Shown one piece after another: positions 32,181 to 41,424 of a DNA stretch of 42,378 bases; position 1 is the stretch's first letter; each line of letters opens with the position of its first letter. A program made the translations under genes and the position numbers. The DNA comes from Clostridiales bacterium (GTDB lineage: Bacteria > Bacillota > Clostridia > Christensenellales > DTU072): positions 73,967 through 116,344 of the forward strand of contig JAAYOD010000032.1 in assembly GCA_012520515.1 (NCBI GenBank), given 5' to 3'. Below the pieces are notes generated by a model. It was not told the origin of the DNA. It saw only the letters and a program-made list of their open reading frames with translations, and made no database searches.

Positions 32181-32235
32181 TACTTACCTCCTTTTTCAAA
32201 AATAATTTCGCTTAAATCCTAATTAGGTATAATAC

Positions 32236-32264
32236 ATTGTATGCCCAAAATGCCATAAAGTCAA
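32236..32264 (-). promoter_or_regulatory. Promoter of the mgtE leader and mgtE
   Basis: On the minus strand TTGACT (32259-32264) and TACAAT (32236-32241) with a 17-base spacer. A perfect palindrome CCTAATTAGG (32218-32227) sits at the expected transcription start and could be an operator. Confidence 0.6.
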
Positions 32265-32297
32265 TCCATAAGCCACTATAAAAGGCATATTTTTTAA

Positions 32298-33011
32298 TTA
32301 GTATCCGCCATCTACTCCTATGATTTGACCTGTGACATAGGAAGATTGTTTGCTGGCAAGAAAACTGACAACTTCGGCTACTTCTTCAGGATTGCCTATC
32401 CTGCCAAGTGATACATTTTTTGCAAATTCATCTAAATCATTTTTGCTTAAGTTGCTGTTCATAGGGGTATCAATAAGTCCTAAACTTAAGCAGTTTGCAG
32501 TAATACAAGACAGTCCAAGCTCTCTGCTAAGCGCTTTGGTAAAAGAGATAATTCCGCCCTTGCTTGCCGAATACGCAACTTCGCAACTTCCGCCATAAAC
32601 ACCCCACACAGAAGAAATATTAATAATTCTGCCATAGCGTAAATTTATCATATTATTGCAAATTTTTTGAGTCACTATCATGGTAGAAGTTAGGTTGGTG
32701 TTTATAATATTCAAGATTTCTTCCAATTCCATATCGGTATAAAGACACTGTCTTGCCATACTTGCGTTATTTACAAGCACATTGATTTTTGGGTAGGTTT
32801 TTGCAATATGTTCTGCCCACAAGCTAGTTTGTTTAAGGTCAGAAAAATCGCACTTTGTAGCAATAATTTTGTCGCCGTAAATTGCCCATAATTCTTTTAT
32901 AGCTTGCTCATTTTGACAATAGTGACAAATAACGGTAAAACCGTCATCAGCCAACTTTTTAACTATCTCTTTTCCTATTCCGCCAGATGCGCCAGTAACT
33001 AATGCAAACAT
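32298..33011 (-). CDS. SDR family oxidoreductase (FabG / EF-P 5-aminopentanone reductase-like)
   Basis: A 237-residue short-chain dehydrogenase. It has the NAD(P) motif TGASGGIG, the NNAS structural motif (here NNASMA), the catalytic serine in NISSVWG and the YxxxK pair in YSASK, and it ends at the family C-terminus TGQIIGVDGGY. The block SSVWGVYGGSCEVAYSASKGG is characteristic of the YmfI-like clostridial proteins. One member reduces 5-aminopentanone on elongation factor P; others are FabG-like 3-ketoacyl reductases. No EF-P or fatty-acid gene lies nearby to decide. AAGGAG precedes the ATG. It is transcribed alone, divergently from ileS. Confidence 0.85.
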   Translation of the reverse strand: MFALVTGASGGIGKEIVKKLADDGFTVICHYCQNEQAIKELWAIYGDKIIATKCDFSDLKQTSLWAEHIAKTYPKINVLVNNASMARQCLYTDMELEEILNIINTNLTSTMIVTQKICNNMINLRYGRIINISSVWGVYGGSCEVAYSASKGGIISFTKALSRELGLSCITANCLSLGLIDTPMNSNLSKNDLDEFAKNVSLGRIGNPEEVAEVVSFLASKQSSYVTGQIIGVDGGY

Positions 33012-33097
33012 AATAAACTCCTTGGTAGATTATACACTATAAGGTGTTGATTAAGCAAGAAAAATGCCTAGATATAAGGTTTTTTCCCTAGTTATGT

Positions 33098-33126
33098 TTG
33101 ACATAAGTTTATTGTATGGTTATAAT
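33098..33126 (+). promoter_or_regulatory. Promoter of ileS
   Basis: Perfect TTGACA (33098-33103) and TATAAT (33121-33126) with a 17-base spacer. No T-box specifier hairpin or antiterminator follows in the 47-base leader. Confidence 0.8.
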
Positions 33127-33173
33127 TTATTAGATTATAATAATAAAGCCATGTTTTTTATGGAGGAATATAA

Positions 33174-36100
33174 ATGAAAAAGGAAAATGCAACACCAGAT
33201 TTTGTAGCTTTGGAAAAGCAAATGCTAAAATTCTGGGAGGACAATAAATGCTTTGAAAAACTTGTAGAGCAAAATAAAAATAATGAGCCATTTCGCTTTT
33301 TGGACGGTCCAATAACGGCAAATAACCCTATGGGCGTCCATCATGCTTGGGGCAGAACGCTTAAAGATGTCAACATTAGATACCATGCTATGCACGGCAA
33401 AAGTTGCCAGTATCGCAATGGCTTTGACAGCCAAGGCTTATGGGTGGAAGTAGAAACGGAAAAAGAAGCTGGCATCAAGGATAAGCGCGGCATAGAAGAG
33501 TATGGACTAGACAAGTTTACCGAAGCGTGTATGCAAAGGGTAAAGCATTTTTCCGATATTATCACTAAGCAAAGTAAGCGTCTTGGTCAATGGATGGACT
33601 GGGACAACAGTTATTATACTAATACCGACCTTAACATAACATCTATTTGGTATTTTCTAAAGAAATGCCACCAAAAAGGCTACCTTGTAAAAAGCCATAG
33701 GCCTATGCCTTGGTGTCCTAGGTGCGGGACAAGTTTGAGTGAGCATGAAATGGCTGGAAGCTATAAAGACATAGTGCATACTTCCATTTACGCAAAGCTT
33801 CCTATAAAAGACTCAAACGACAGCATACTTGTATGGACTACTACACCTTGGACGCTTTCTAGCAATGTGGCCCTTGCTGTAAACTCTGAAATAGACTATG
33901 TAAGAGTTAAGGTAAAGAGCGACAGCCGTACTTTAATTGTGGGTAAAAATGCGCTAGGCAAGCTAAAAGGCGATATTGTTACAGTGCTTGACGAATTTAA
34001 AGGCGCAGAACTTATTGGAAAAGAATATACCACAGTATTTTCAGATTTAGATAGTCAAAAATTTGTGCATACCATAGTGCATTGGGAGGAAGTGGACGCC
34101 AATGAAGGAACGGGCGTTGTGCATATTGCGCCAGGGTGCGGAGCAGGTGACTTTGACTTAGGCAAGAGCCTTTGCTTGCCCACCATTTGCCCCATTGACG
34201 ATAGCGGCATTATTTTGGAAGGGTTTGGACCGCTAAGCGGCAAAAACACCGACGAAGTCACCGAAATTGTGGTGGCGGAAATGCAAAAGAATGGAACGCT
34301 TTATAAGACAGAAGACATAGAGCATAGCTATCCGCATTGCTGGAGATGCAAAACTTCTGTGGTATTTAAGCTAGTTGATGAGTGGAGTATAGCAACTGAT
34401 GAGCTCAGGCCGCAACTTATAGCGGCAAGCAATACAGTAAAATATGAGCCTGAACATGCAGGTAAGAGAATGAATGACTGGCTTACCAATATGGGCGACT
34501 GGAATATCTCAAGGAAGCGTTTTTATGGCTTGCCATTACCTTTTTATGACTGCAAGCAATGCGGAGAGTTGACAGTTATAGGCAGTAAAGAAGAATTGCT
34601 TGAGCTTAGCGAAAACGGCTCACTAGAAGACGTGCCACATTTGCATAGGCCTTATATAGATAAGGTAAAGATACGCTGTCCAAAGTGCGGCAACTTGGTA
34701 CAGCGCGTGCCTGAAGTTGGCGACTGTTGGTTAGACGCTGGCATTGCGCCATTTTCCACTAAAGGCTATTTTACCGACAGAGAGTACTTTGACAAGAACT
34801 TCCCTAGCGATATGGTGCTAGAGATGAAAGAACAGATAAGACTATGGTTTTATTCTATGCTGTTTATGAGCGTCGTTCTAACTGGTAAAGCGCCGTGGAA
34901 AAACGCCGTTGTGCATTCTTCCGTTGTGCAAGAAACAGGTGAGAAGTTTAGCAAAACGGGCCATATGATAAGGTTTGACGAAGCCGCTGACAAAATGGGC
35001 GTAGATGCAATTAGGTATATCTTTGGCGGCGCGCCTATAAATAACGATGTGCGCTTTGGTTTTACGTTGGCTGACGAAGCTAGGAGAAAGATTTTATCTT
35101 TTTGGAATATCTATATTTTCTTTAATCTTTACGCAAGCCTTGATAAGCCTGATTTAGATAACTTTAAGCCAAATTATGATACCTTTACTCATAGCGATAA
35201 GTGGCTGATAGAAAGGACAAATCAATTTATCAAAAAGGCAGATCAAGGTTATAAGAACTATAATACTGCTGCAACAATTAAGGAGTTTGAAAGCTTTACA
35301 GACGATGTTAGCAACTGGTATATAAGAATAAACCGCAAACGCTTTTGGAAATCAGAAAACAAGCTAGACCAAATGAACGCTTATTGGTGCTTGTATCAAG
35401 CTATAAAAGCAGCCATAAAAGTTATGGCGCCCATTATTCCTTTTATTACTGATTATATTTATCAAAATACAGTAAGAGCGCTAGAAAAAGATGCAAAGAT
35501 AAGCGTGCATTTAAGCGATTTTGCAAAAGAAATAGATATGCCAAAGAATGAAAAAGTTTTGGCAGAAACTGCAATAGCTAGAGAAGTTATAGCTACCTGC
35601 CAAAGAATGAGAAACGAAGTGCAGATAAAGATAAAACAACCGCTTAGCCAGCTTTATGTAGTTACTTCTAAAGAAAAGCAAGATAACTTAGTGCCACTAC
35701 TTGACATTGTTAAAGAAGAACTTAACATAAAAGAAATAGTGTTTGCACAAAACGAAGACGCCTTTAATGAAAAATACTTTACGGTAAACTTCCGCAACGC
35801 AGGCGCAGTTCTAAAAAAAGATGCGCAAAAGTTAAAGCCGCTTGTCGATGCTCTAGAAAACAAAGAGCTAGAAAAGTTTTATGAGCAATATAAAACAGGC
35901 AAGGTAACCATAGGGAATTTTGTAGATTTAGATAGCAGTCTTTTTGATATTCACGATAGACCAAAGTCTGGCTTTGCCGTAGCTAAAGAAAATAACTTTA
36001 CGCTGGCTCTTGACACTCATATAACTCTTGAGCTTAAGAAAGAAGGTTTTATTAGAGAAACTATAAGACAAATACAAGTGTTAAGGAAAGAAGCAGGCTT

Positions 36101-36293
36101 TGCCGTAGAGCAAAGGATAGTTGCATCTTTTGACAATGCAAGCAATGAAGTTTTAAGCGCGCTAAATGAATACAAAGAGCGTATTAAGCAAGATATTTTG
36201 GCTGTTTCTATTGAGAATGACTTAGATACTGGTATTGTAAAAGAAATAAAAGTAAATGACGAAACCTTTACTATAAAGTTAAAACTTGCCTAA
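33174..36293 (+). CDS. ileS: Isoleucyl-tRNA synthetase, unusual clade
   Basis: A 1039-residue class I aminoacyl-tRNA synthetase. The HIGH motif is replaced by HHAW (56-59) in PMGVHHAWGRTLKD, and KMSKS by KFSKT (591-595). A Zn-binding PWCPRCGTSLSEHE and two further CxxC pairs (CKQC and CPKC) lie in the catalytic part. The editing (CP1) domain has WTTTPWTLSSNVAL. The C-terminal 400 residues are the helical anticodon-binding domain. NGFDSQGLWVEVETEK replaces the usual GWDTHGLPIE block. The protein looks closer to the long IleS2-like forms than to the standard bacterial IleS1 with its C-terminal zinc finger. GGAGG precedes the ATG. It is the only tRNA synthetase in the window. Confidence 0.9.
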   Translation: MKKENATPDFVALEKQMLKFWEDNKCFEKLVEQNKNNEPFRFLDGPITANNPMGVHHAWGRTLKDVNIRYHAMHGKSCQYRNGFDSQGLWVEVETEKEAGIKDKRGIEEYGLDKFTEACMQRVKHFSDIITKQSKRLGQWMDWDNSYYTNTDLNITSIWYFLKKCHQKGYLVKSHRPMPWCPRCGTSLSEHEMAGSYKDIVHTSIYAKLPIKDSNDSILVWTTTPWTLSSNVALAVNSEIDYVRVKVKSDSRTLIVGKNALGKLKGDIVTVLDEFKGAELIGKEYTTVFSDLDSQKFVHTIVHWEEVDANEGTGVVHIAPGCGAGDFDLGKSLCLPTICPIDDSGIILEGFGPLSGKNTDEVTEIVVAEMQKNGTLYKTEDIEHSYPHCWRCKTSVVFKLVDEWSIATDELRPQLIAASNTVKYEPEHAGKRMNDWLTNMGDWNISRKRFYGLPLPFYDCKQCGELTVIGSKEELLELSENGSLEDVPHLHRPYIDKVKIRCPKCGNLVQRVPEVGDCWLDAGIAPFSTKGYFTDREYFDKNFPSDMVLEMKEQIRLWFYSMLFMSVVLTGKAPWKNAVVHSSVVQETGEKFSKTGHMIRFDEAADKMGVDAIRYIFGGAPINNDVRFGFTLADEARRKILSFWNIYIFFNLYASLDKPDLDNFKPNYDTFTHSDKWLIERTNQFIKKADQGYKNYNTAATIKEFESFTDDVSNWYIRINRKRFWKSENKLDQMNAYWCLYQAIKAAIKVMAPIIPFITDYIYQNTVRALEKDAKISVHLSDFAKEIDMPKNEKVLAETAIAREVIATCQRMRNEVQIKIKQPLSQLYVVTSKEKQDNLVPLLDIVKEELNIKEIVFAQNEDAFNEKYFTVNFRNAGAVLKKDAQKLKPLVDALENKELEKFYEQYKTGKVTIGNFVDLDSSLFDIHDRPKSGFAVAKENNFTLALDTHITLELKKEGFIRETIRQIQVLRKEAGFAVEQRIVASFDNASNEVLSALNEYKERIKQDILAVSIENDLDTGIVKEIKVNDETFTIKLKLA

Positions 36294-36323
36294 AAAACGC
36301 TTGTATTTTAATGTAGATATATA

Positions 36324-36366
36324 AAATTGCCGCCTTTTTTGATACAAGGTGGCAATTTGTTTTTTG
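36324..36366 (+). terminator. Rho-independent terminator of ileS
   Basis: AAATTGCCGCCTT pairs with AAGGTGGCAATTT (one G-T pair) and is followed by a run of six T after a G. Confidence 0.85.
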
Positions 36367-36537
36367 CGTGAATATACTTATATTTATCTTGCAAAATTCC
36401 AATTTATGCAAAAAAGCAAAATAAAGGTAAATGAAAAATATTTTTTTGACAAAATGAGTGCGAATATTGCAATAGAAAAAGCGATATGTTATTATATGAA
36501 TTATAAAAAACCTATAAAAAATAAAGGGGAGAAAAGT

Positions 36538-38946
36538 ATGAAAAAGAAAGTATTTATTTTAGCCATTTTAACGGTCATTTTGGCGTGTTTATTAGCGGCT
36601 TGCACTAATGATTTTAAGGTATCCAAGAAAGGACACGACGCCATTATTCGAGGGTCTGAAGACACCTATATTGCCGTTGAAGATGGAAAAAGTTATTTAT
36701 ATAGTATGAAAAATAGCAAAAAGCTTACCAAAAAAGGATTTGATGAGCTTAGATATTTGGATTCTTATATGGGTGATATTTGTGAAGATTTTCTATTTGC
36801 GCGCAACGATGGCGAAATAGGCCACATGGTAATTAATCAAAAAGGCGAACCAATAATTGCAAGCACTACCGATATGAAGATAGTTGACGCATATATGGTG
36901 CAAGACTTTAGCCTTAAAGGTGAGAGTACATATATAGAAGACAAGTTTATTGCTGTAGACTTCTTAAATGATGAAAACAGGTATAGAAGTGCGGCGTTTA
37001 ACTTGAATGGCTCAGCGCTTTTTTATGACAAGAATAGTGATACAAATTTTGTTTTCTATCAAGATTGGGCTACTTATACTGCTAAGTTAAACTATGTTGT
37101 TGCAACCAGTGTTGATTCAGAAACAGACGACGAAACAAGAGTTGAGATTTTTGACGGCGCGCTTAAATCTATTTATGCTCAAGATTATAATGATAGCTTT
37201 AAACATGTTAATTGTAATATGGAGACAAATTCTTCACTAGGGTTTGTGGAAAATAAGCGCATAAATGACGAAAAAACTACTTACCATGCCGATATTATTG
37301 CTGGCAACAATATATATGAAGGTTATACAACCGTGTTAGATTCTCTAAGAGACGACAAGGGTGCTGCTTATTTTTATGTTGCGCAAAAAGAGAATACAGA
37401 TACTGGGATTAGCACATATCATCTAGTAGGTCAAAGCGGAGAGATTAGGTCTTTTGATTCTTACTCTATCTCTTATGGCAATTTGCTTATTCCATCAGGA
37501 GACAAAACTGATGTCATTAATTATAAGGGAGAAACCATTCTTAGCAATGCTGAAATAAGCGGTGGCTATTATTACATAACAAATGGCGACACCAAGGCAA
37601 TTTATAACTTGAAAGGCAAAAAATTATTTGACACAGCAACCACTACTTTTATATTGAATGATTGGGATACCTTTAATGGCGTAGAAGTAGAGTATTATAA
37701 GCTTAGTGACGACCAAGGCAAATTCTCATTCAAATTTTTCAGAGATGGCGTACTTACTAAAGAATATGACGATAGCTTTATCTTAGAGGACATTGACTAT
37801 AGTTTAGCGTGCGCATTTTTCTCCAATCAAAATGATTCAGAGGATAGAGAATTTATCTATTGCTATGATTATGCGTCAAATATAGAAACATTAATTGAAA
37901 ACGATGACCCAAACATTGAAGTTTATGGGAAGATAGACCTTGGCCAATACTCAGCTAGTTACTATGTCAATAAAGAATCTAGCGAAATTGTGTTTATTAG
38001 CGGTATAACTGGCACAATTGCACCATATAAGGGCGACAAAGTGCCAAGCTATAGCATAGAAAACAAGATGTTTAGTATTGAAGTTAATGAAGAAGTCTAT
38101 TGGCTTAATGGTACTAGATATAAATATCTTGAGATTGTCTATGAAGCTTTGTCAAAAGTTCCTAGAAAAAATACTGACCCTGTAGAATATGACTATCAGT
38201 CAAGGGGAGAAGTGCTTTACGCTTATTATATGATAAATGGCATAGATAGCGGAAGCGGACTAGTTGAGCTATATTCAGGATATAATGCAGCAAAGGTTTA
38301 TATTGATTTTGACAAGGAAATAATTGTGGCTAGCACAGTTGACCATTATGCAAACCTAGAGGACGATGATATAGACAATTATAAAGGCCATGAACCTTTA
38401 GAAGATAAAACAAGAGTGTTTGAGTTTGTAATAGATAAAGAAACGAGCAGCTATACGCTAAAACTTTTATCAGAATTTAATAGCAGCAATGTTGAGATAG
38501 CAAGCGATAAGTATTTGATGGCAAAAGACTTTTTGAATTATTCTACTTTCAGAAACAGTGTGTATAATTATGAAGGCACTCAAGTTTTAGAGGGAAAATA
38601 TGAAGTGTCAGCTATTGAAGGCGACTTAGCCGTAGTAGAAGTAGGCGGAGTAAAAGGACTTTACAACCTTAATAAAGGCAAAATTGTAGAAGATATTAAG
38701 CACCACGATGTTGACTTGCTTAACGCTAATTTATATGGTGTGGTTACCATAAGCAAAAATGGACTAATGACCACACTTAAAGATGGTAGCGGAAAGAAAA
38801 TTGTAGCCAATTGTTATAGCTATGAATACCTAAACGAAGTTACTGATTTTGTAAATAAAAAGGTGACTGTGTTCTATACAATTTATCTGGGTAAAGGTCA
38901 AGTTAAGATACTGTCAGTGACCTATGATATACAACTATTTATATAA
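36538..38946 (+). CDS. Large lipoprotein of unknown function (first of tandem paralogues)
   Basis: An 802-residue exported lipoprotein. A lysine-rich signal peptide with a hydrophobic core ends in the lipobox L19-A-A-C22, so Cys22 should carry the lipid anchor. The rest is a long, acidic, beta-rich chain with repeating modules in which a strand ends in a short 'DG' or 'KG' turn (INQKGEP, YNLKGKKL, YNYEGTQV, YNLNKGKI). This is suggestive of WG-type repeats or a beta-propeller, though I cannot define a named domain. The frame is open 63 codons further upstream, but AAGGGGAG before the ATG at 36538 and the signal peptide decide the start. Its paralogue follows after 63 bases. Confidence 0.8.
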   Translation: MKKKVFILAILTVILACLLAACTNDFKVSKKGHDAIIRGSEDTYIAVEDGKSYLYSMKNSKKLTKKGFDELRYLDSYMGDICEDFLFARNDGEIGHMVINQKGEPIIASTTDMKIVDAYMVQDFSLKGESTYIEDKFIAVDFLNDENRYRSAAFNLNGSALFYDKNSDTNFVFYQDWATYTAKLNYVVATSVDSETDDETRVEIFDGALKSIYAQDYNDSFKHVNCNMETNSSLGFVENKRINDEKTTYHADIIAGNNIYEGYTTVLDSLRDDKGAAYFYVAQKENTDTGISTYHLVGQSGEIRSFDSYSISYGNLLIPSGDKTDVINYKGETILSNAEISGGYYYITNGDTKAIYNLKGKKLFDTATTTFILNDWDTFNGVEVEYYKLSDDQGKFSFKFFRDGVLTKEYDDSFILEDIDYSLACAFFSNQNDSEDREFIYCYDYASNIETLIENDDPNIEVYGKIDLGQYSASYYVNKESSEIVFISGITGTIAPYKGDKVPSYSIENKMFSIEVNEEVYWLNGTRYKYLEIVYEALSKVPRKNTDPVEYDYQSRGEVLYAYYMINGIDSGSGLVELYSGYNAAKVYIDFDKEIIVASTVDHYANLEDDDIDNYKGHEPLEDKTRVFEFVIDKETSSYTLKLLSEFNSSNVEIASDKYLMAKDFLNYSTFRNSVYNYEGTQVLEGKYEVSAIEGDLAVVEVGGVKGLYNLNKGKIVEDIKHHDVDLLNANLYGVVTISKNGLMTTLKDGSGKKIVANCYSYEYLNEVTDFVNKKVTVFYTIYLGKGQVKILSVTYDIQLFI

Positions 38947-38955
38947 AATAAATTG

Positions 38956-38985
38956 CTGAGAGCGTAAAATATTTTACGCTCTCAG
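38956..38985. repeat. Perfect 30-bp palindrome between the two lipoprotein genes
   Basis: CTGAGAGCGTAAAAT is followed directly by its exact reverse complement, ending at 38985. In RNA it would form a 12-13 bp stem with a very small loop. No T run follows, and the next ribosome binding site is only 10 bases away, so it is a weak terminator candidate. It may instead be an mRNA processing or stability element that sets the ratio of the two lipoproteins. Confidence 0.8.
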
Positions 38986-39009
38986 TAGCTTATGAGGAGT
39001 TTTGTTTAG

Positions 39010-41337
39010 ATGAAAAAGAAGGTGCTGCTTCTTTTAATTGTGGCGGTAGTTTCATTGTTTTACCTTAGCGCATGCACAAACAATTATGATGTATCTAAAA
39101 ATGGGCATGACGATATTCTGGATTCAAGCAAACAAGAATATATTGCGGTAGACGATGGTAAATTTTATTTGTACAGCATTGACAAAACAAAAAAACTTGT
39201 AGGCGGATATGACCATTTAGAGTTTTTAGACGATACTAATGAAAAATTTCTTTTAGCCTATAATGATGGCGATTATGGATACTCTATTTTAGACAATGAC
39301 GGCAATACGCTAATAACAAGCGACAAAGACATAAAAATTAAGGGCGCAAATCTTATTTATGAAATTACACTAGATAAGGAAAGCAAATATAGCTATGAGT
39401 ATTATGGATTTGTTGTACACTTTGTAAACTCTTATGGCAATAGCTCTACTGCCCTATATCATTTAGACGGCAAGGCGGCATTTTTGACACAATCTTGCCA
39501 AGCAGAAGTGCTAACAACTTCTCATAGCGATAACGCTTTTTCCATAATTTATATTTATTTTACCAGCTATGACGACAGCGGCAAAATAACTTCCCGTAAA
39601 GTAATAGATAAAAACCTAAATGTTATTCACCAGCTTGAATTTGACAAGTATAAAGAGTTTATTTCAAGTCAAAGTTTTACAACCAGCATTGGATATATTG
39701 TATATTCTCAAAAAGAATTTGATGAAAACGATAACGAAATAGCAAGCAAGGTTTATTACGATATCTATTGCAACAATGCTGTTTTTGCAGCATTTGAAAG
39801 CGTGTCTAGGCTGTCAACTTTTGGCAATGGCAACGCTTTGTTCGCAAAAAAAAGCAATAAGTTTACTTTGTTTGACGAAAGCGGCGCAGTTAGGGAATTT
39901 GATAGCCCTGCAACAGTGGAAAACAACAATATAAAGGTAGGCAATGACCTTGTAGATATTTACAGGTATGATGGCGAATTTTTGCTAGAAGGCGTTAGGC
40001 AAGGTATAGGAAGTTATGTTAAGCAAGATGGAGATAAAGTTGCTTTATATAGCTATGAAGGCAAAGAGTTGTCTCTATATAATCTAAATGAAATAAAGCG
40101 GGCAGAAACTAAAAGATATGTCAACTTAAATACAATATCAGAAGTTGTAAAGCACACGGATACGCAAGATAAAAATATATATAAATTCTTTTTAGATGGC
40201 GCGCTTACAAAAGAATATGACGCATCTTATACCTATGTATCCGACCAAAACGGCGTTTATATATTTACTACTAAAAAAAATGGCGTAGTGGATTTTTATT
40301 ATTACTATAATGTACATAGCGGGACAGAGTTTATTATAAAGGCGCAGCAAGACGGTACAAACGGGGCGGAATTTAATAAAGTTTTGGATTATAATTATTA
40401 TACCGAAAAACACTCTAAGGATATAAGTTTTTATGAAAATGCCGTAAAAAAGATAACTCCGTATACAGGACCTTATATCCCAGGTTATGCGTGCAAAGGG
40501 GGATATTTTAGCATAACGCACCAATCGCTTAATCCGCTTAAAATGGTTGTTCTTAAGCTAGAATTTGATATATATAAGATAAGAAAAGTAAATTTAATGG
40601 ATACTTATATAAACTTAAATGAGCGTTGGTATGCTTACTATGCCATAACGGATACAGGAAAGAGCGCAAACATTATGTATATCTATTCGGGGCTAAGTAA
40701 AATGACAATAGATTATAACAGCGATTATAATTTAATGTGCTTTTCTACCATAGATAGATATGTAGATAAAGAATTATATATAGCAACTAATAAACTTGAC
40801 AACAAAACACTTACTTTTAGCGTGGCGCAAAGTAAGATAGGCGATAGAATTACGCTAACTAAAATAAGTGAAATAAAGAGCAGCAACTTAGGGATATTTG
40901 ACAATACTTATTTAGTGGGCATTGACTATAACAATGATAAGAGAAACTTTGTATACACAATTTACGGTCGAAAGGTGCTTGACACTAAATATTATATAAA
41001 AGATATAAAAGATAGTCTTGCCATAATAAACTTTATAGGACCTAATAAAAACAACTCATTTGGCGTATTTGATTTGACGCAAAACAAAGTAATTAAAGAG
41101 TGCAATAACTTTGACATAATTTTACTAGGTGGCGGCTGTTACGCAATAGCTAAAATGGGCAAAACAGGTATAGTCTATGAAATAAGAGATTATAAATCGC
41201 GCCTTATTAAAAATAATGTTATAAGCATTGAATATATCAAACAAAGAGTAGATACATTTACTTTGGAAAAGTGCTATTATTATAAAATTTATTTAAACAA
41301 AAAAGGCTATAAACTTATTAAATTTACAGCCTCTTAG
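39010..41337 (+). CDS. Large lipoprotein of unknown function (second of tandem paralogues)
   Basis: A 775-residue lipoprotein, clearly paralogous to the gene upstream. The signal peptide ends at L19-S-A-C22. Both mature proteins begin CTN-x-x-x-VSK-x-GHD, continue YIAV-x-DGK-x-YLYS, and share the later motif KFF-x-DG-x-LTKEYD. It is Tyr-, Asp- and Lys-rich with many short beta-strand repeats and no enzyme motif. GAGGAG precedes the ATG. The two genes probably form one operon divided by the palindrome. They are likely cell-surface proteins with a structural or binding role; diverged duplicates could bind different ligands or pair with each other. Confidence 0.8.
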   Translation: MKKKVLLLLIVAVVSLFYLSACTNNYDVSKNGHDDILDSSKQEYIAVDDGKFYLYSIDKTKKLVGGYDHLEFLDDTNEKFLLAYNDGDYGYSILDNDGNTLITSDKDIKIKGANLIYEITLDKESKYSYEYYGFVVHFVNSYGNSSTALYHLDGKAAFLTQSCQAEVLTTSHSDNAFSIIYIYFTSYDDSGKITSRKVIDKNLNVIHQLEFDKYKEFISSQSFTTSIGYIVYSQKEFDENDNEIASKVYYDIYCNNAVFAAFESVSRLSTFGNGNALFAKKSNKFTLFDESGAVREFDSPATVENNNIKVGNDLVDIYRYDGEFLLEGVRQGIGSYVKQDGDKVALYSYEGKELSLYNLNEIKRAETKRYVNLNTISEVVKHTDTQDKNIYKFFLDGALTKEYDASYTYVSDQNGVYIFTTKKNGVVDFYYYYNVHSGTEFIIKAQQDGTNGAEFNKVLDYNYYTEKHSKDISFYENAVKKITPYTGPYIPGYACKGGYFSITHQSLNPLKMVVLKLEFDIYKIRKVNLMDTYINLNERWYAYYAITDTGKSANIMYIYSGLSKMTIDYNSDYNLMCFSTIDRYVDKELYIATNKLDNKTLTFSVAQSKIGDRITLTKISEIKSSNLGIFDNTYLVGIDYNNDKRNFVYTIYGRKVLDTKYYIKDIKDSLAIINFIGPNKNNSFGVFDLTQNKVIKECNNFDIILLGGGCYAIAKMGKTGIVYEIRDYKSRLIKNNVISIEYIKQRVDTFTLEKCYYYKIYLNKKGYKLIKFTAS

Positions 41338-41366
41338 AGTTAAATAAAGCAAAAGAATATGTATAA

Positions 41367-41389
41367 TTAAGGGGCGTTTTGCCCCTTAA
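41367..41389. terminator. Hairpin terminator between lipoprotein 2 and the collagen-like gene
   Basis: TTAAGGGGC (41367-41375) pairs with GCCCCTTAA (41381-41389) around a GTTTT loop, in the gap between convergent genes; a TTTTT run follows on the + strand at 41395. Confidence 0.7.
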
Positions 41390-41424
41390 TGCGCTTTTTA
41401 GGGTTTTAGTGCTAAACCACTAGC

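Noticed and set aside
32028-32264. M-box magnesium riboswitch upstream of mgtE
   Set aside because: I could not align the conserved M-box core blocks; the leader instead contains a translated-looking ORF.
33012-33173. T-box leader ahead of ileS
   Set aside because: The distance from promoter to start codon is under 50 bases, too short for a T-box, and no T-box consensus is seen.
36349-36537. N-terminal extension of the first lipoprotein
   Set aside because: The extension has no ribosome binding site, contains part of the ileS terminator, and would bury the signal peptide 63 residues inside the protein.
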